A stretch of DNA of 64,000 nt, taken from contig JANQED010000019.1 of assembly GCA_028278545.1 (NCBI GenBank), positions 124,001 to 188,000 of the forward strand, read 5' to 3'. This stretch comes from Anaerolineales bacterium. GTDB lineage: Bacteria > Chloroflexota > Anaerolineae > Anaerolineales > UBA11858. This document shows, piece after piece, positions 14,930 through 22,564 of the stretch. The notes below the pieces were generated by a model that worked only from the letters and a program-made list of their open reading frames with translations, had not been told where the DNA came from and did no database searches. A program made the translations under genes and the position numbers. Each line of letters opens with the position of its first letter. The stretch's first letter is position 1.

Positions 14930-16393
14930 ATGGGTGCATTGAAACAACGTTGGAATTTCTTCTTCCGCTCCACCAAAGGACTGGTGCTGGTCGCTATCGC
15001 CTTGATTGCCCTGGTCACGGCGATTTGGGGCATGCTCTCCGGCCCGATGGTGGAGTTTGGCATCCGGGACATTGTAGTCGATGGTCTCGGGATGTCACTG
15101 GACCCCTCTGAGCGAGAGGGCCGCATCATCATGCTCTACCACACCATTGCTGTGGCGGTAGTGGCCATCGAGGTCTTCATCATCACCGGCATGGTACCCA
15201 TGAAAGACCATGAGCGCGCCCAGATCAACGCCACAATGACCTTTGGCTATATGATCACCCTGATCTTTGGCCTGCTTTTCGGCTACTTTGGGCACAATTT
15301 CCTCTTCCATGGGTTGTACCTCTTTGGGCTCTCGCTGAGCTTCTTTGCTGGAATCTTACTCTCGGCGGCGCTGTGGCCTTGGAAAAAGGAATACTACATC
15401 GACGACCCCGAGATGAGCCGCACCAAGAAGGGCATGGATTTAGAAAGAGCAGCATTCTTCACCATGGCTGTGGCCACCCTGGGTTCGGCACTGTTTGGTG
15501 CTGTGTCTGGCTCTTACTGGGGCAACGGGCACGAGACCTTCCTGGCCGAAGACCTGATCCGTGAGCCGCACAAAACTGTTCTGCAAAAATCGATCATCGG
15601 TCACCTGCACATCATGCTGACCCTGATCGCCGTCGCGCTGACCTTGATTGTCGGTAAATGGTACGAGTTCAAAGGCGTATTCCACAAGATTGCCATGCCG
15701 CTGATGATCGTTGGCACCATCGTCATCTCGTTAGGGGCCTGGTCGGTGGTGCTCTTCCCCTGGGCGCATACCATCATTTATTTCGGCTCGGTATCGGTGA
15801 TGCTGGCTGCCTTGATGCTGGTCATCTTCGGCTGGGATAAGCTGATCCGCGATCGCATCGCCGAACAAGACATCGAAAAGGCTAACGCCTGGCAGAAGAT
15901 CAAAGCTTTGCTGCACGACCCGCTCAAGTTTGGCGCCACCTGGCAGATGGTCTTCATGAACTTCACCGTCAGCGGCGTGGGCATCTTCATGGCGGTCAAA
16001 CTCGATGAGATCTTCCGTGTCTGGCCGCACCGTGAAGAGCGCATCACCCTCACCGGCCACTGGCACATCCTCTCCGGCATCATCGCCACCATCATTCTGT
16101 TCTACTATGCCGATATCGCCGGGCTAAAGGGCAAAGCCCGCAAATGGTTCGGCTGGTTAGTGATCATCGGCTCCGATATCGGTTTCGCTTCGGTGACCAT
16201 TTTCTCTATGAAGCGCCTGTTCGTGACCGAATCCGCCCAGCAACCGCTGGTCAACTGGACCATGCTGCTGGCGGATCTAGGGTTGGCGCTGGTGCTGGTG
16301 GTGCTGGCGATGCTGATGTTATGGCGTCTTTTTGATCTATTCAAAAAGAAAGGCCGCTGGACGGAAGAACTCGAGGAGGAGGTGACCCAATGA
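14930..16393 (+). CDS. divergent heme-copper-oxidase-superfamily-like membrane protein
   Basis: The 487-residue protein has about twelve predicted membrane helices. Its helix-start histidines are H71 (MLYHTIAVAV), H225 and H227 (GHLHIML), H280 (FPWAHTIIYFG) and H377 and H379 (GHWHILSG). In P. aeruginosa NorB the ligands are H60, H207, H258/H259, H347 and H349, from memory, so the spacings 154/55/97/2 here mirror 147/51/89/2. H71 and H379 would bind low-spin heme and H377 the high-spin heme. The binuclear site differs: helix VI has HxH, helix VII has a single His instead of HH, and there is no Glu or Tyr four residues after H225. ATG 14930 follows AAGGAG. The stop overlaps the next gene's ATG. 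No subunit II or NorC is nearby. Superfamily membership is inferred; activity is unknown. Confidence 0.6.
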   Translation: MGALKQRWNFFFRSTKGLVLVAIALIALVTAIWGMLSGPMVEFGIRDIVVDGLGMSLDPSEREGRIIMLYHTIAVAVVAIEVFIITGMVPMKDHERAQINATMTFGYMITLIFGLLFGYFGHNFLFHGLYLFGLSLSFFAGILLSAALWPWKKEYYIDDPEMSRTKKGMDLERAAFFTMAVATLGSALFGAVSGSYWGNGHETFLAEDLIREPHKTVLQKSIIGHLHIMLTLIAVALTLIVGKWYEFKGVFHKIAMPLMIVGTIVISLGAWSVVLFPWAHTIIYFGSVSVMLAALMLVIFGWDKLIRDRIAEQDIEKANAWQKIKALLHDPLKFGATWQMVFMNFTVSGVGIFMAVKLDEIFRVWPHREERITLTGHWHILSGIIATIILFYYADIAGLKGKARKWFGWLVIIGSDIGFASVTIFSMKRLFVTESAQQPLVNWTMLLADLGLALVLVVLAMLMLWRLFDLFKKKGRWTEELEEEVTQ

Positions 16394-17286
16394 AGCGGCT
16401 GATCCGACTCCTTATAGTGTTGATCCCGTTGATCTTAGCGGGTTGTGCCTCCGCAGAGAGTTCTGGTCCCCCACCCACCATCGACACGGGCGTAGACCCC
16501 GAAAGCTGGGCCACCGTCCCGGCGGGAGAGTTCTTTTTCGGTCTGCACCAGCACGAAGTGGACGTGGCCGAATTCGAGATCATGGTCACCCACGTGACCA
16601 ACGCCCAATACGCCCGGTTCATCGACCAGGCCTACGCCGACGGCTCGATTGGCTTCGAGGGCGCTAACCCGGTTGGTTACTACCCCGGGGATGAGTTCCA
16701 CGGCTACAAACATGAGGAAGAAATCCCTGAGGGCATGTACCTCCTAGCCGCGCTGGATGACCCTGGGGTGCGAATCCAGGGCCAGAGCGGTGCATACACC
16801 CCCAAAGAAGGTTACGAGAATCACCCCGTCACCCTGGTGACCTGGTTCGGGGCGCGCGCCTACTGCGAATATTACGGCTGGCGTCTGCCCACGGAAGTCG
16901 AATGGGAAAAAGCCGCCCGCGGGGTCGATGGCCGCGCCTATCCCTGGGGCGATGAAATCCAGCGCAACCAGGCCAACTACTACAGCAGCCATGATATCTT
17001 CGAGAAACTGGCCGGTGCGAGCGATACCTCCCCGGTGGGCTTTTACAATGGGAACACTTACGATGGCTACGCGACGGTAGATGGCTCCAGCCCCTACGGC
17101 CTGTATGATATGGCTGGCAATGTCTGGCAGTGGACCGGTGATGACTACGAAGACCAGCACTACCGCTACCTGCGCGGCGGCAGCAAAGAAAATTACGAGT
17201 ATAATTTGCGAGTCTGGACGCGCAACTCCGCCGGGCCGGAATACTTCAGCCCAAACGTGGGTTTCCGTTGCGTGAGAGAACCCTAA
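16390..17286 (+). CDS. FGE/SUMF1-fold lipoprotein lacking catalytic cysteines (NirV/PvdO-like)
   Basis: The 298-residue protein has a lipoprotein signal (LILAGC, Cys19), then one FGE-sulfatase domain: VTNAQYARFID, HPVTLVTWFGARAYCEYYGWRLPTE in two pieces, EWEKAARG, YPWGDE, YGLYDMAGNVWQW, YRYLRGGS and a final NVGFRCVREP. In true formylglycine-generating enzymes the segment after RGGS carries two copper-binding cysteines; here it reads KENYEYNLRVWTRNS and has none. It is therefore not an FGE. Members of this fold sit in other roles, such as NirV beside copper nitrite reductases. Translation starts at ATG 16390 within the stop of the oxidase-like gene, so the two proteins are made together and probably form a complex at the outer membrane face. 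Confidence 0.82.
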   Translation: MKRLIRLLIVLIPLILAGCASAESSGPPPTIDTGVDPESWATVPAGEFFFGLHQHEVDVAEFEIMVTHVTNAQYARFIDQAYADGSIGFEGANPVGYYPGDEFHGYKHEEEIPEGMYLLAALDDPGVRIQGQSGAYTPKEGYENHPVTLVTWFGARAYCEYYGWRLPTEVEWEKAARGVDGRAYPWGDEIQRNQANYYSSHDIFEKLAGASDTSPVGFYNGNTYDGYATVDGSSPYGLYDMAGNVWQWTGDDYEDQHYRYLRGGSKENYEYNLRVWTRNSAGPEYFSPNVGFRCVREP

Positions 17287-17291
17287 AGAGC

Positions 17292-17351
17292 AGACCCCAG
17301 AGGTTTAGCCCCTCGTGCTATTCTGAGGGCGGTGCAAAACCCCTGGGGTCT
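17292..17351 (+). repeat. long imperfect inverted repeat between coupled genes
   Basis: AGACCCCAGAGGTTT (17292-17306) pairs with AAACCCCTGGGGTCT (17337-17351), with one mismatch. It may be a partial terminator or attenuator between the FGE-like gene and the prenyltransferase gene. Confidence 0.45.
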
Positions 17352-17362
17352 AGAGAGCAACC

Positions 17363-18244
17363 ATGCCCATTCTCCAATCCGCCAAAGGCGTCTCCAATCT
17401 CCGCCAAAAATACTGGCCCCTCATCAAGAGCCTGCAAACCGCCCTGCTGCTGACCACTGGCCTGGCCGGGTATATGAGCGCCCGCTGCCCGGTCTTCAAT
17501 CTTGGTACCCTTTTAGCCTTGGGGGGCAGCTTGTTCCTGGCAATCAGCGGATCGACCGTGCTCAACATGTGGTACGACCGCGATATCGACGCCCGGATGA
17601 ACCGCACCTGCTGGCGACCGCTGCCCTCAGGGAAAATCACCCCCAAAGAAGCCTTGCGCTTTGGTCTGATCATCTCAGCTCTGGGAATTGGCTGGGCTTT
17701 GTATATCGATCTGCTTTACGGGGTCATCGTTTTTGCCGGGCTGTTCTTCGACGTGATCATCTACACCATCTGGCTCAAACGTCGCACCGCCTGGAGCATC
17801 GTCTGGGGCGGTGTTTCAGGGGGCATGCCCGTGCTGGCTGGCCGGGCTTTAGGCATGGGTGCCATCGACTGGATTGGCATCACCCTGGCGCTGGCGATCC
17901 TCTTCTGGATCCCCACCCACATCCTGACCTTCTCTATGCGTTATCACAAGGACTACCGCGCCGCGGGCGTTCCCGTCTTCCCCGAGACGTACGGTTTCGG
18001 GGCAACGCGGGCGATCATCGCCGTATCAAGCGTTTTAGCTGCCATCGCCATGGCTGCCGCCGCCTACGGCATCGGCATGTCCTGGGGATATCTGCGACTG
18101 ATGGCTGTGCTCTCGTGCGGTTTGCTGGTGCTGGCTATCGGCAGCACGCTGCGCCCCTCGGAGCGAGTCAACTTCGGTTTGTTCAAGTACGCATCGCTCT
18201 TCATGTTAGGGACTATGGTAATGATCGTTCTGGATGTTATCTAA
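17363..18244 (+). CDS. ctaB: heme O synthase-like protoheme IX farnesyltransferase (UbiA family)
   Basis: The 293-residue membrane protein has about nine helices and the CtaB/UbiA motifs: NMWYDRDIDARMNRT (first Asp-rich loop), RPLPSGKI, YTIWLKRRT, SIVWGGVSGG, and a second loop near HKDYRAAGVPVFPETYG. CtaB adds farnesyl to heme b to give heme O for some heme-copper oxidases. The second Asp loop deviates from typical CtaB (WIPTHILTFSMRYHKDY in place of the usual WTPPHFW-type stretch), so it may act on another porphyrin or quinone. It lies directly after the oxidase-like and FGE-like genes, which suggests it makes the heme for that protein. ctaA is absent from the window. Confidence 0.78.
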   Translation: MPILQSAKGVSNLRQKYWPLIKSLQTALLLTTGLAGYMSARCPVFNLGTLLALGGSLFLAISGSTVLNMWYDRDIDARMNRTCWRPLPSGKITPKEALRFGLIISALGIGWALYIDLLYGVIVFAGLFFDVIIYTIWLKRRTAWSIVWGGVSGGMPVLAGRALGMGAIDWIGITLALAILFWIPTHILTFSMRYHKDYRAAGVPVFPETYGFGATRAIIAVSSVLAAIAMAAAAYGIGMSWGYLRLMAVLSCGLLVLAIGSTLRPSERVNFGLFKYASLFMLGTMVMIVLDVI

Positions 18245-18260
18245 CGTTCAAACGTTTTTC

Positions 18261-18857
18261 ATGAAGCCCCTCGACCGCATCCTGCTGCTCATCACTGCGC
18301 TACTGGCCTCTTACCAGGTCGTTCGAGGGGTTGCAGGCTTAAGTTCCATGGCGATTGCCTGTTACACCATTGGGTTTGGTGTCATCGTGGTCGCCAGTTT
18401 ATTGATGATCATCCTGGGGTTCGAAGTGCTCGATTCCCCTATGGTCGTTATCGCATCGACCTTGATCCCCCAAAGCCTGGCATTGGGGCTGGTGACACAA
18501 TTCCTACGCCCCATTTTGATCCCGTATGGGATCTTCACAGTACTGGGCTTTCTGGCAGTTGTGGCAACTCGTCTGAGCGGGCCCAAGAAGCTGGCTGTAA
18601 TCACATTGGCGATCGTTCATGGGGTGGCTGGTTTGATGATCTTCTTTTTGCCCATCGTACTGGTATTCCAGGGCAAAACTCCAGGTGGATTTGCCTGGGT
18701 AGGAATTGGCGGCATGTTGATCGGTTTGGGTGGGCTGCTGCTTTCGTTTCTCAAGGCTGGAAGACCGCTGTTCTCACGAGAGCGTATTCTGGCTGTGTTC
18801 CCCGGTCTGTTGCTGCTGACGACGGCAGCATTCGTGGCCGGGTTTATGTTTGTTTAG
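18261..18857 (+). CDS. membrane protein, paralogue of 14092-14727
   Basis: A 198-residue protein with about six membrane helices. I place the start at ATG 18261 because MKPLDRILLLIT aligns with the start of its paralogue (MFTLDNLFLLLT). An in-frame ATG at 18234 would overlap the ctaB-like gene. Shared blocks are HGVAGLMIFFLP and GFAWVGIGGMLIGLGGLLL. The family is not known to me. It is the last gene before a strong hairpin (18864-18895), so the run 14930-18857 looks like one operon: oxidase-like protein, FGE-like lipoprotein, prenyltransferase and this protein. Confidence 0.72.
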   Translation: MKPLDRILLLITALLASYQVVRGVAGLSSMAIACYTIGFGVIVVASLLMIILGFEVLDSPMVVIASTLIPQSLALGLVTQFLRPILIPYGIFTVLGFLAVVATRLSGPKKLAVITLAIVHGVAGLMIFFLPIVLVFQGKTPGGFAWVGIGGMLIGLGGLLLSFLKAGRPLFSRERILAVFPGLLLLTTAAFVAGFMFV

Positions 18858-18863
18858 TTCAAG

Positions 18864-18895
18864 AGACCCTTTGGGTTTGGAAACCCAAAGGGTCT
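18864..18895 (+). terminator. 15-bp hairpin ending the oxidase-like operon
   Basis: AGACCCTTTGGGTTT (18864-18878) pairs perfectly with AAACCCAAAGGGTCT (18881-18895) with a 2-base loop centre, followed by AATTT. It lies 6 bases after the stop codon. Confidence 0.65.
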
Positions 18896-18922
18896 AATTT
18901 AGTACCTTTAGGAGGCACTATC

Positions 18923-19600
18923 ATGGGTAAATTTCTACGTTTCATTGGCATTTTGTTTCTAAGCATATCCGCCCTCTTCAATATTGCTGGGGGCGCGGGG
19001 ACAACCTGTGTTGCGTTGAACCCCAAAGGCTATGGCCCAAAATTTGCGGCTATTGCGGATTTCCAGTGGCTGTATATACTTTTTGTGTTGGCCACTGTCG
19101 CATTCGGCGTGATGATGGTGCGCGCGGTGGTGCTGCTGATCAAAGGCCGCCAAAACGCTTACCGCTACAGCATGATCGCGCTGATCGCCGGGGTGGTGGT
19201 CGGCGTGATCCACATGGTCGTCTCCCGGAGCTTACGCGGCTCCTCGATGCCTGTGGACGGCGTGGTCTACACCACTGTGCTGACCCTGATCATCTTCCTG
19301 CTCTTACGCATCCCTGCGGTCTGGGAAAAAGTCGATTTCAGCAAGGCCAAGAAAGAAGACTCTGAAACCGCAGGCGGCGCAGCCGCGATTGTGGCCGGTG
19401 TGCTCAGCCTGACGATCCAATACCTGATGGCACCCACCCACACCATCAATGGGATCAATTACGGCGACGCCTTTCATCTGACGATGACGGGTATCGGCTT
19501 GGGGTTGATCCTTTTGGGTGGCGGCCTGATTTTCAACGCCCGGCTACGGGGCAAGTTGTTCATCAGAACGCTGGCAAAAGAAACCCCTACCAACACATAG
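18923..19600 (+). CDS. membrane protein of unknown function
   Basis: This 225-residue protein has about six membrane helices and a short basic C-terminus. The N-terminal helix could be a signal anchor. The first external loop has AGGAGTTCVALNPKGYGPKF. I recognise no family. AGGAGG precedes ATG 18923 at ideal spacing. It lies between two terminators (18864-18895 and 19641-19674), so it may be transcribed alone or by read-through of the upstream operon. Its location suggests membership in the same membrane system. Confidence 0.7.
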   Translation: MGKFLRFIGILFLSISALFNIAGGAGTTCVALNPKGYGPKFAAIADFQWLYILFVLATVAFGVMMVRAVVLLIKGRQNAYRYSMIALIAGVVVGVIHMVVSRSLRGSSMPVDGVVYTTVLTLIIFLLLRIPAVWEKVDFSKAKKEDSETAGGAAAIVAGVLSLTIQYLMAPTHTINGINYGDAFHLTMTGIGLGLILLGGGLIFNARLRGKLFIRTLAKETPTNT

Positions 19601-19640
19601 TTTGAAAATACACAACTGACGCAGAGGTGATCGATCATCG

Positions 19641-19674
19641 AACGGGCTGGGCAACTATTACCAGCCCGTTTTTT
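19641..19674 (+). terminator. rho-independent terminator
   Basis: A 10-bp stem AACGGGCTGG (19641-19650) and CCAGCCCGTT (19661-19670) is followed directly by a run of T (to 19674). It closes the 18923-19600 gene. Confidence 0.85.
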
Positions 19675-19809
19675 GCATGAATGCATGAATTCCACACCCT
19701 CCCTCGTCACACAGGCGCGCCAAGCTGGAAAGGTGTAGATCGCTAAACCCATAATGATTCCTGTTACAATCTACCTGACCCATTCCACCATGCAGAGAGA
19801 TCCCTTTTG

Positions 19810-20286
19810 ATGGAGAAGTTTAAACCTGGCGCACCCAAGAACTGGCTCTATATCACAGCAGGGTTGATGTGGTCAGCAGTGGGCATCTGGCTATGCTGGC
19901 TGGCCTACGGTTGGCTAAAACTTGAGACCCAAACTACCTCGTTGGGTATGCTCGCGGCTGGCCTGATCCTGGCGTTAACCATTTACGCTTTTGGTTTTTC
20001 GGCTCTCGCCAATCGCAATATCCAGCGCATCGAGAATATGCCTCACGACAGTCCCTGCATCTTCGCTTTCCAAAGCTGGACCAGTTATCCCCTGGTGGCT
20101 GTGATGATCTTGATGGGGATTTTCTTACGCAGGAGTTCTCTCATCCCCTGGCCGTATTTAGCGGCCATATATACGGGGATCGGCGGGGCTTTGTTTTTGG
20201 CAAGTTTTCACTATTACCGTTTTTCGTTAGGGAGTTCACAGAAGGGCATAAGCACACCACCAGAGAAGGAAACCTATGGAACGTAA
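19810..20286 (+). CDS. four-helix membrane protein of unknown function
   Basis: A 158-residue protein with four predicted membrane helices and a polar C-terminal tail of 20 residues. I choose ATG 19810 rather than the TTG three bases earlier. No family recognised. Its stop overlaps the start of the DUF423 gene by 11 bases, so the two are co-translated. This begins a short plus-strand group after a strong terminator. Confidence 0.7.
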   Translation: MEKFKPGAPKNWLYITAGLMWSAVGIWLCWLAYGWLKLETQTTSLGMLAAGLILALTIYAFGFSALANRNIQRIENMPHDSPCIFAFQSWTSYPLVAVMILMGIFLRRSSLIPWPYLAAIYTGIGGALFLASFHYYRFSLGSSQKGISTPPEKETYGT

Positions 20287-20665
20287 TTTCTTTGTTATCG
20301 GCGCTTTTTTAGCAGGGTTGGCTGTAGCAGCCGGCGCGTTCGGCGCTCATGGCCTGAAAGACCTCGTCCCCCCGGAGCGCATCGCCGTCTGGGAGAAAGC
20401 CGTGCGCTACCAAATGTATCACGCCCTGGCGCTGATGTTCATCGCCTGGGCCGCCACCCAATGGTGGAACCGCGTCAATACGCTGCGGGCATCAGGCTGG
20501 TTCTTCGTCCTGGGCACCATCTTTTTCTCAGGCAGTCTGTACTACCTGGTTGTCAACGGGGAACTGGCTTATAAAGGCGTTAGCCTGGGATTGCTGACCC
20601 CTATCGGTGGGGTTTTCTTCGTGCTGGGCTGGCTGGCCCTGATGATCGCTGCCTGGCGGGGGTAA
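20276..20665 (+). CDS. DUF423 family membrane protein (YgdD-like)
   Basis: The 129-residue protein has four membrane helices and the DUF423 pattern: AVAAGAFGAHGLK near the N-terminus, WEKAVRYQMYHALALM, FFSGSLYYL and LLTPIGGVFFVLGWLAL. Members of this family are widespread small inner-membrane proteins without an assigned function. It is co-translated with the preceding membrane protein. Confidence 0.9.
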   Translation: MERNFFVIGAFLAGLAVAAGAFGAHGLKDLVPPERIAVWEKAVRYQMYHALALMFIAWAATQWWNRVNTLRASGWFFVLGTIFFSGSLYYLVVNGELAYKGVSLGLLTPIGGVFFVLGWLALMIAAWRG

Positions 20666-20717
20666 TAGGATCAATGCAATGCTTCGATATTGGGTTCCAG
20701 GCTTAAAGAGGCCAGAG

Positions 20718-21548
20718 ATGAAAAATATCGACTGTTCCAAAGCGCTTTTCCTGCTCACCATAGGGATATTACTCATTCAAGGTGCCTGCCGCCCGAATCT
20801 GGAACCTGAGCTGGCAGCCCCTCCCGAGGCTTTAGCCGCGCTCCCCAGCATGACTCAACCCACCAGCACAGCCACCCTTACCGTCACTCCTGTTCCCCCC
20901 ACAGCAACGCCGTCCCCCACATCTACAGCGACACCCCTCCCCACAGACACGCCAACCCCAACAGCGACCTTCACGCCTACAATAACGCCCACTTACGCCA
21001 TCCTCAGGGGAGAAATCATCCCTGAACGCGCCAACTGCCGCTACGGCCCTGGCGCAGCTTATCTCTACAAATACGGCCTCGTCGGCGGGAGCAACTTGGA
21101 GGTCATCGGACGCGACGAATTGGGCACCTGGGTGCTGATCCAGGCTATCGGCGGGGACAACCCCTGTTGGGTCAATGCGGAGTTGATAGAAATCACAGGC
21201 GATGTGATCAGCCTGGAGCCGCTCGACCCCCACATCGTTCAAGCCTGGTCGCCCTATTACGCCCCGCTGACCAACGTCTCTGCCAGCCGTGACGAAGACG
21301 ATCCCAGCAAGGTCACCGTTTTCTGGTCACCCCTGGTTTTATGCGCCGGGGACGATGCTGAACAGGTACCTTACGTGATCGAGGCCTGGGTCTGTCGAGA
21401 TGGGGAGATCGTCTTCACCCCTATTGGCGCTTACCAAGCCGTCGCTGAGGTGATCGACGAACCGGGCTGCGAAGCGCCCTCCCACGGGCGGATTTTGGCG
21501 GCTGAAAAACACGGTTACACCAAGCCGGTCGAAATCCCCTGGCCGTGA
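20718..21548 (+). CDS. secreted lipoprotein with SH3-like domain
   Basis: The 276-residue protein has a signal peptide (LLTIGILLIQGAC), a Thr/Pro-rich linker (about 40-95, TATPSPTSTATPLPTDTP type) and an SH3b-like fold (EIIPERANCRYGPGAAYLYKYG, then LGTWVLIQAIGGDNPCWVN). A beta-rich C-terminal region (200-276) with three cysteines follows. Such surface lipoproteins are common in Chloroflexota; the ligand is unknown. AGAGG before ATG 20718 sets the start; an ATG 13 codons upstream would spoil the signal peptide. The lipobox Q-G-A-C is slightly atypical at -3. Confidence 0.75.
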   Translation: MKNIDCSKALFLLTIGILLIQGACRPNLEPELAAPPEALAALPSMTQPTSTATLTVTPVPPTATPSPTSTATPLPTDTPTPTATFTPTITPTYAILRGEIIPERANCRYGPGAAYLYKYGLVGGSNLEVIGRDELGTWVLIQAIGGDNPCWVNAELIEITGDVISLEPLDPHIVQAWSPYYAPLTNVSASRDEDDPSKVTVFWSPLVLCAGDDAEQVPYVIEAWVCRDGEIVFTPIGAYQAVAEVIDEPGCEAPSHGRILAAEKHGYTKPVEIPWP

Positions 21549-21583
21549 GCGACCTAGTTGGGTCGCCAGCTTCCGCAGCGCCT

Positions 21584-21611
21584 CCACTCTCCAAATGATC
21601 GAGAGTGGTTT
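21584..21611. terminator. bidirectional hairpin between convergent genes
   Basis: CCACTCTC (21584-21591) pairs with GAGAGTGG (21601-21608), followed by TTT. It lies between the plus-strand lipoprotein (stop 21548) and the minus-strand ccmD (stop 21621). Confidence 0.55.
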
Positions 21612-21620
21612 CTCATAAAC

Positions 21621-21788
21621 CTACTCTTCGCTATCGATCTCTTGCAGCACTTCCAAATCTTGCCGCAGATTCTTGAAACGCACAAAGTAGCTGACCAGGT
21701 AGACCAACATCACACCAAAAAAGACGGCGAAACCGGCGATCATATAGCCGGTGGTATCAGGGGGAGCTTGGAATAGAGCCATCAACAT
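21621..21788 (-). CDS. ccmD: CcmD-like small membrane protein
   Basis: A 55-residue protein with one central membrane helix (GYMIAGFAVFFGVMLVYLVS) and a charged C-terminal segment (RFKNLRQDLEVLQEIDSEE), the CcmD layout. CcmD releases holo-CcmE from the CcmABC complex. The gene lies 36 bases downstream of ccmC, the usual place. The sequence GGAGAA (21800-21795) is best spaced for ATG 21788. Confidence 0.75.
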   Translation of the reverse strand: MLMALFQAPPDTTGYMIAGFAVFFGVMLVYLVSYFVRFKNLRQDLEVLQEIDSEE

Positions 21789-21824
21789 AATCATTTCTCC
21801 AGTTCAGGCATACAAGGGACACCT

Positions 21825-22523
21825 TCAGGACGAAACCTTCAAACGCAACTCTTCCACTTTTGCAGCCAGCTTGCCCATGCGTATCCGATGCCAGAACAAG
21901 TCTACAAAGAGCACTGAGAAGACGAATAAGCTGTAGAAGAAGGTGGTCTTCATCGGGCCGGTCATGCTGAAGCTCCCCTCGGCACTGGGATCACTATTAC
22001 CAATCACAACGGGGTGGATCGTGCGAAGCAGTCGGATGGAGATGAATGTCAGCGGGACGCTGATGAAGCCCAAAATGGCGTAAACAGCCCCAAATCGGGC
22101 CCGGCGGTCAGGGTCTTCGATCCCCTGGCGCAGCATCATATAAGCTGCATAGATCAACTCGACGATGGTCGCCGTGGTCAGGCGTGGGTCCCAGGTCCAC
22201 CAGGTGTTCCACACCGGGCGAGCCCAGATCGAGCCTAAGATGATGGCAATGAAGAAGAACACCAGACTGATCTCTATGGCCGCAAGCCCGGCAATATCAT
22301 ATTTGCGGTCATTCTTCGTCAGATAAAGGACCCCCACAACGGCGGCGACCATGAAGCCCAACATACCCACCCAGGCGGTAGCCACGTGGAAGTAGAACAC
22401 CTTCTGAACCTGCCCCATCGTGCGCTCGAGAGGGGCGTAGAAGAACACCATCGCCACGGCAACCACGAACAAGATGGCAGTTACAGTATCTAAAATTGAA
22501 AGAAAACGGGGTTTTGACTGCAT
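21825..22523 (-). CDS. ccmC: cytochrome c maturation protein CcmC
   Basis: CcmC takes heme across or from the membrane and loads it on CcmE. The 232-residue protein has six membrane helices and the family's tryptophan-rich WWTWDPRLTT loop. The flanking heme-axial histidines are in VFYFHVATAW and LRTIHPVVIG. AAGGAG seven bases before ATG 22523 fixes the start; a GTG at 22568 that overlaps ccmB lacks such a site. Order ccmA-B-C-D on the minus strand is standard. Confidence 0.93.
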   Translation of the reverse strand: MQSKPRFLSILDTVTAILFVVAVAMVFFYAPLERTMGQVQKVFYFHVATAWVGMLGFMVAAVVGVLYLTKNDRKYDIAGLAAIEISLVFFFIAIILGSIWARPVWNTWWTWDPRLTTATIVELIYAAYMMLRQGIEDPDRRARFGAVYAILGFISVPLTFISIRLLRTIHPVVIGNSDPSAEGSFSMTGPMKTTFFYSLFVFSVLFVDLFWHRIRMGKLAAKVEELRLKVSS

Positions 22524-22564
22524 AAACATACTCCTTACATCAAGAAACCGGGTTTCTCGTAATC

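Noticed and set aside
16390..17286. Functional formylglycine-generating enzyme
   Set aside because: The two copper-binding cysteines after RGGS are missing, and no sulfatase gene is near.
17332..18264. Plus-strand 310-codon frame overlapping the ctaB-like gene
   Set aside because: Composition is Arg/His-rich without motifs, and the other frame encodes a clear UbiA-family protein.
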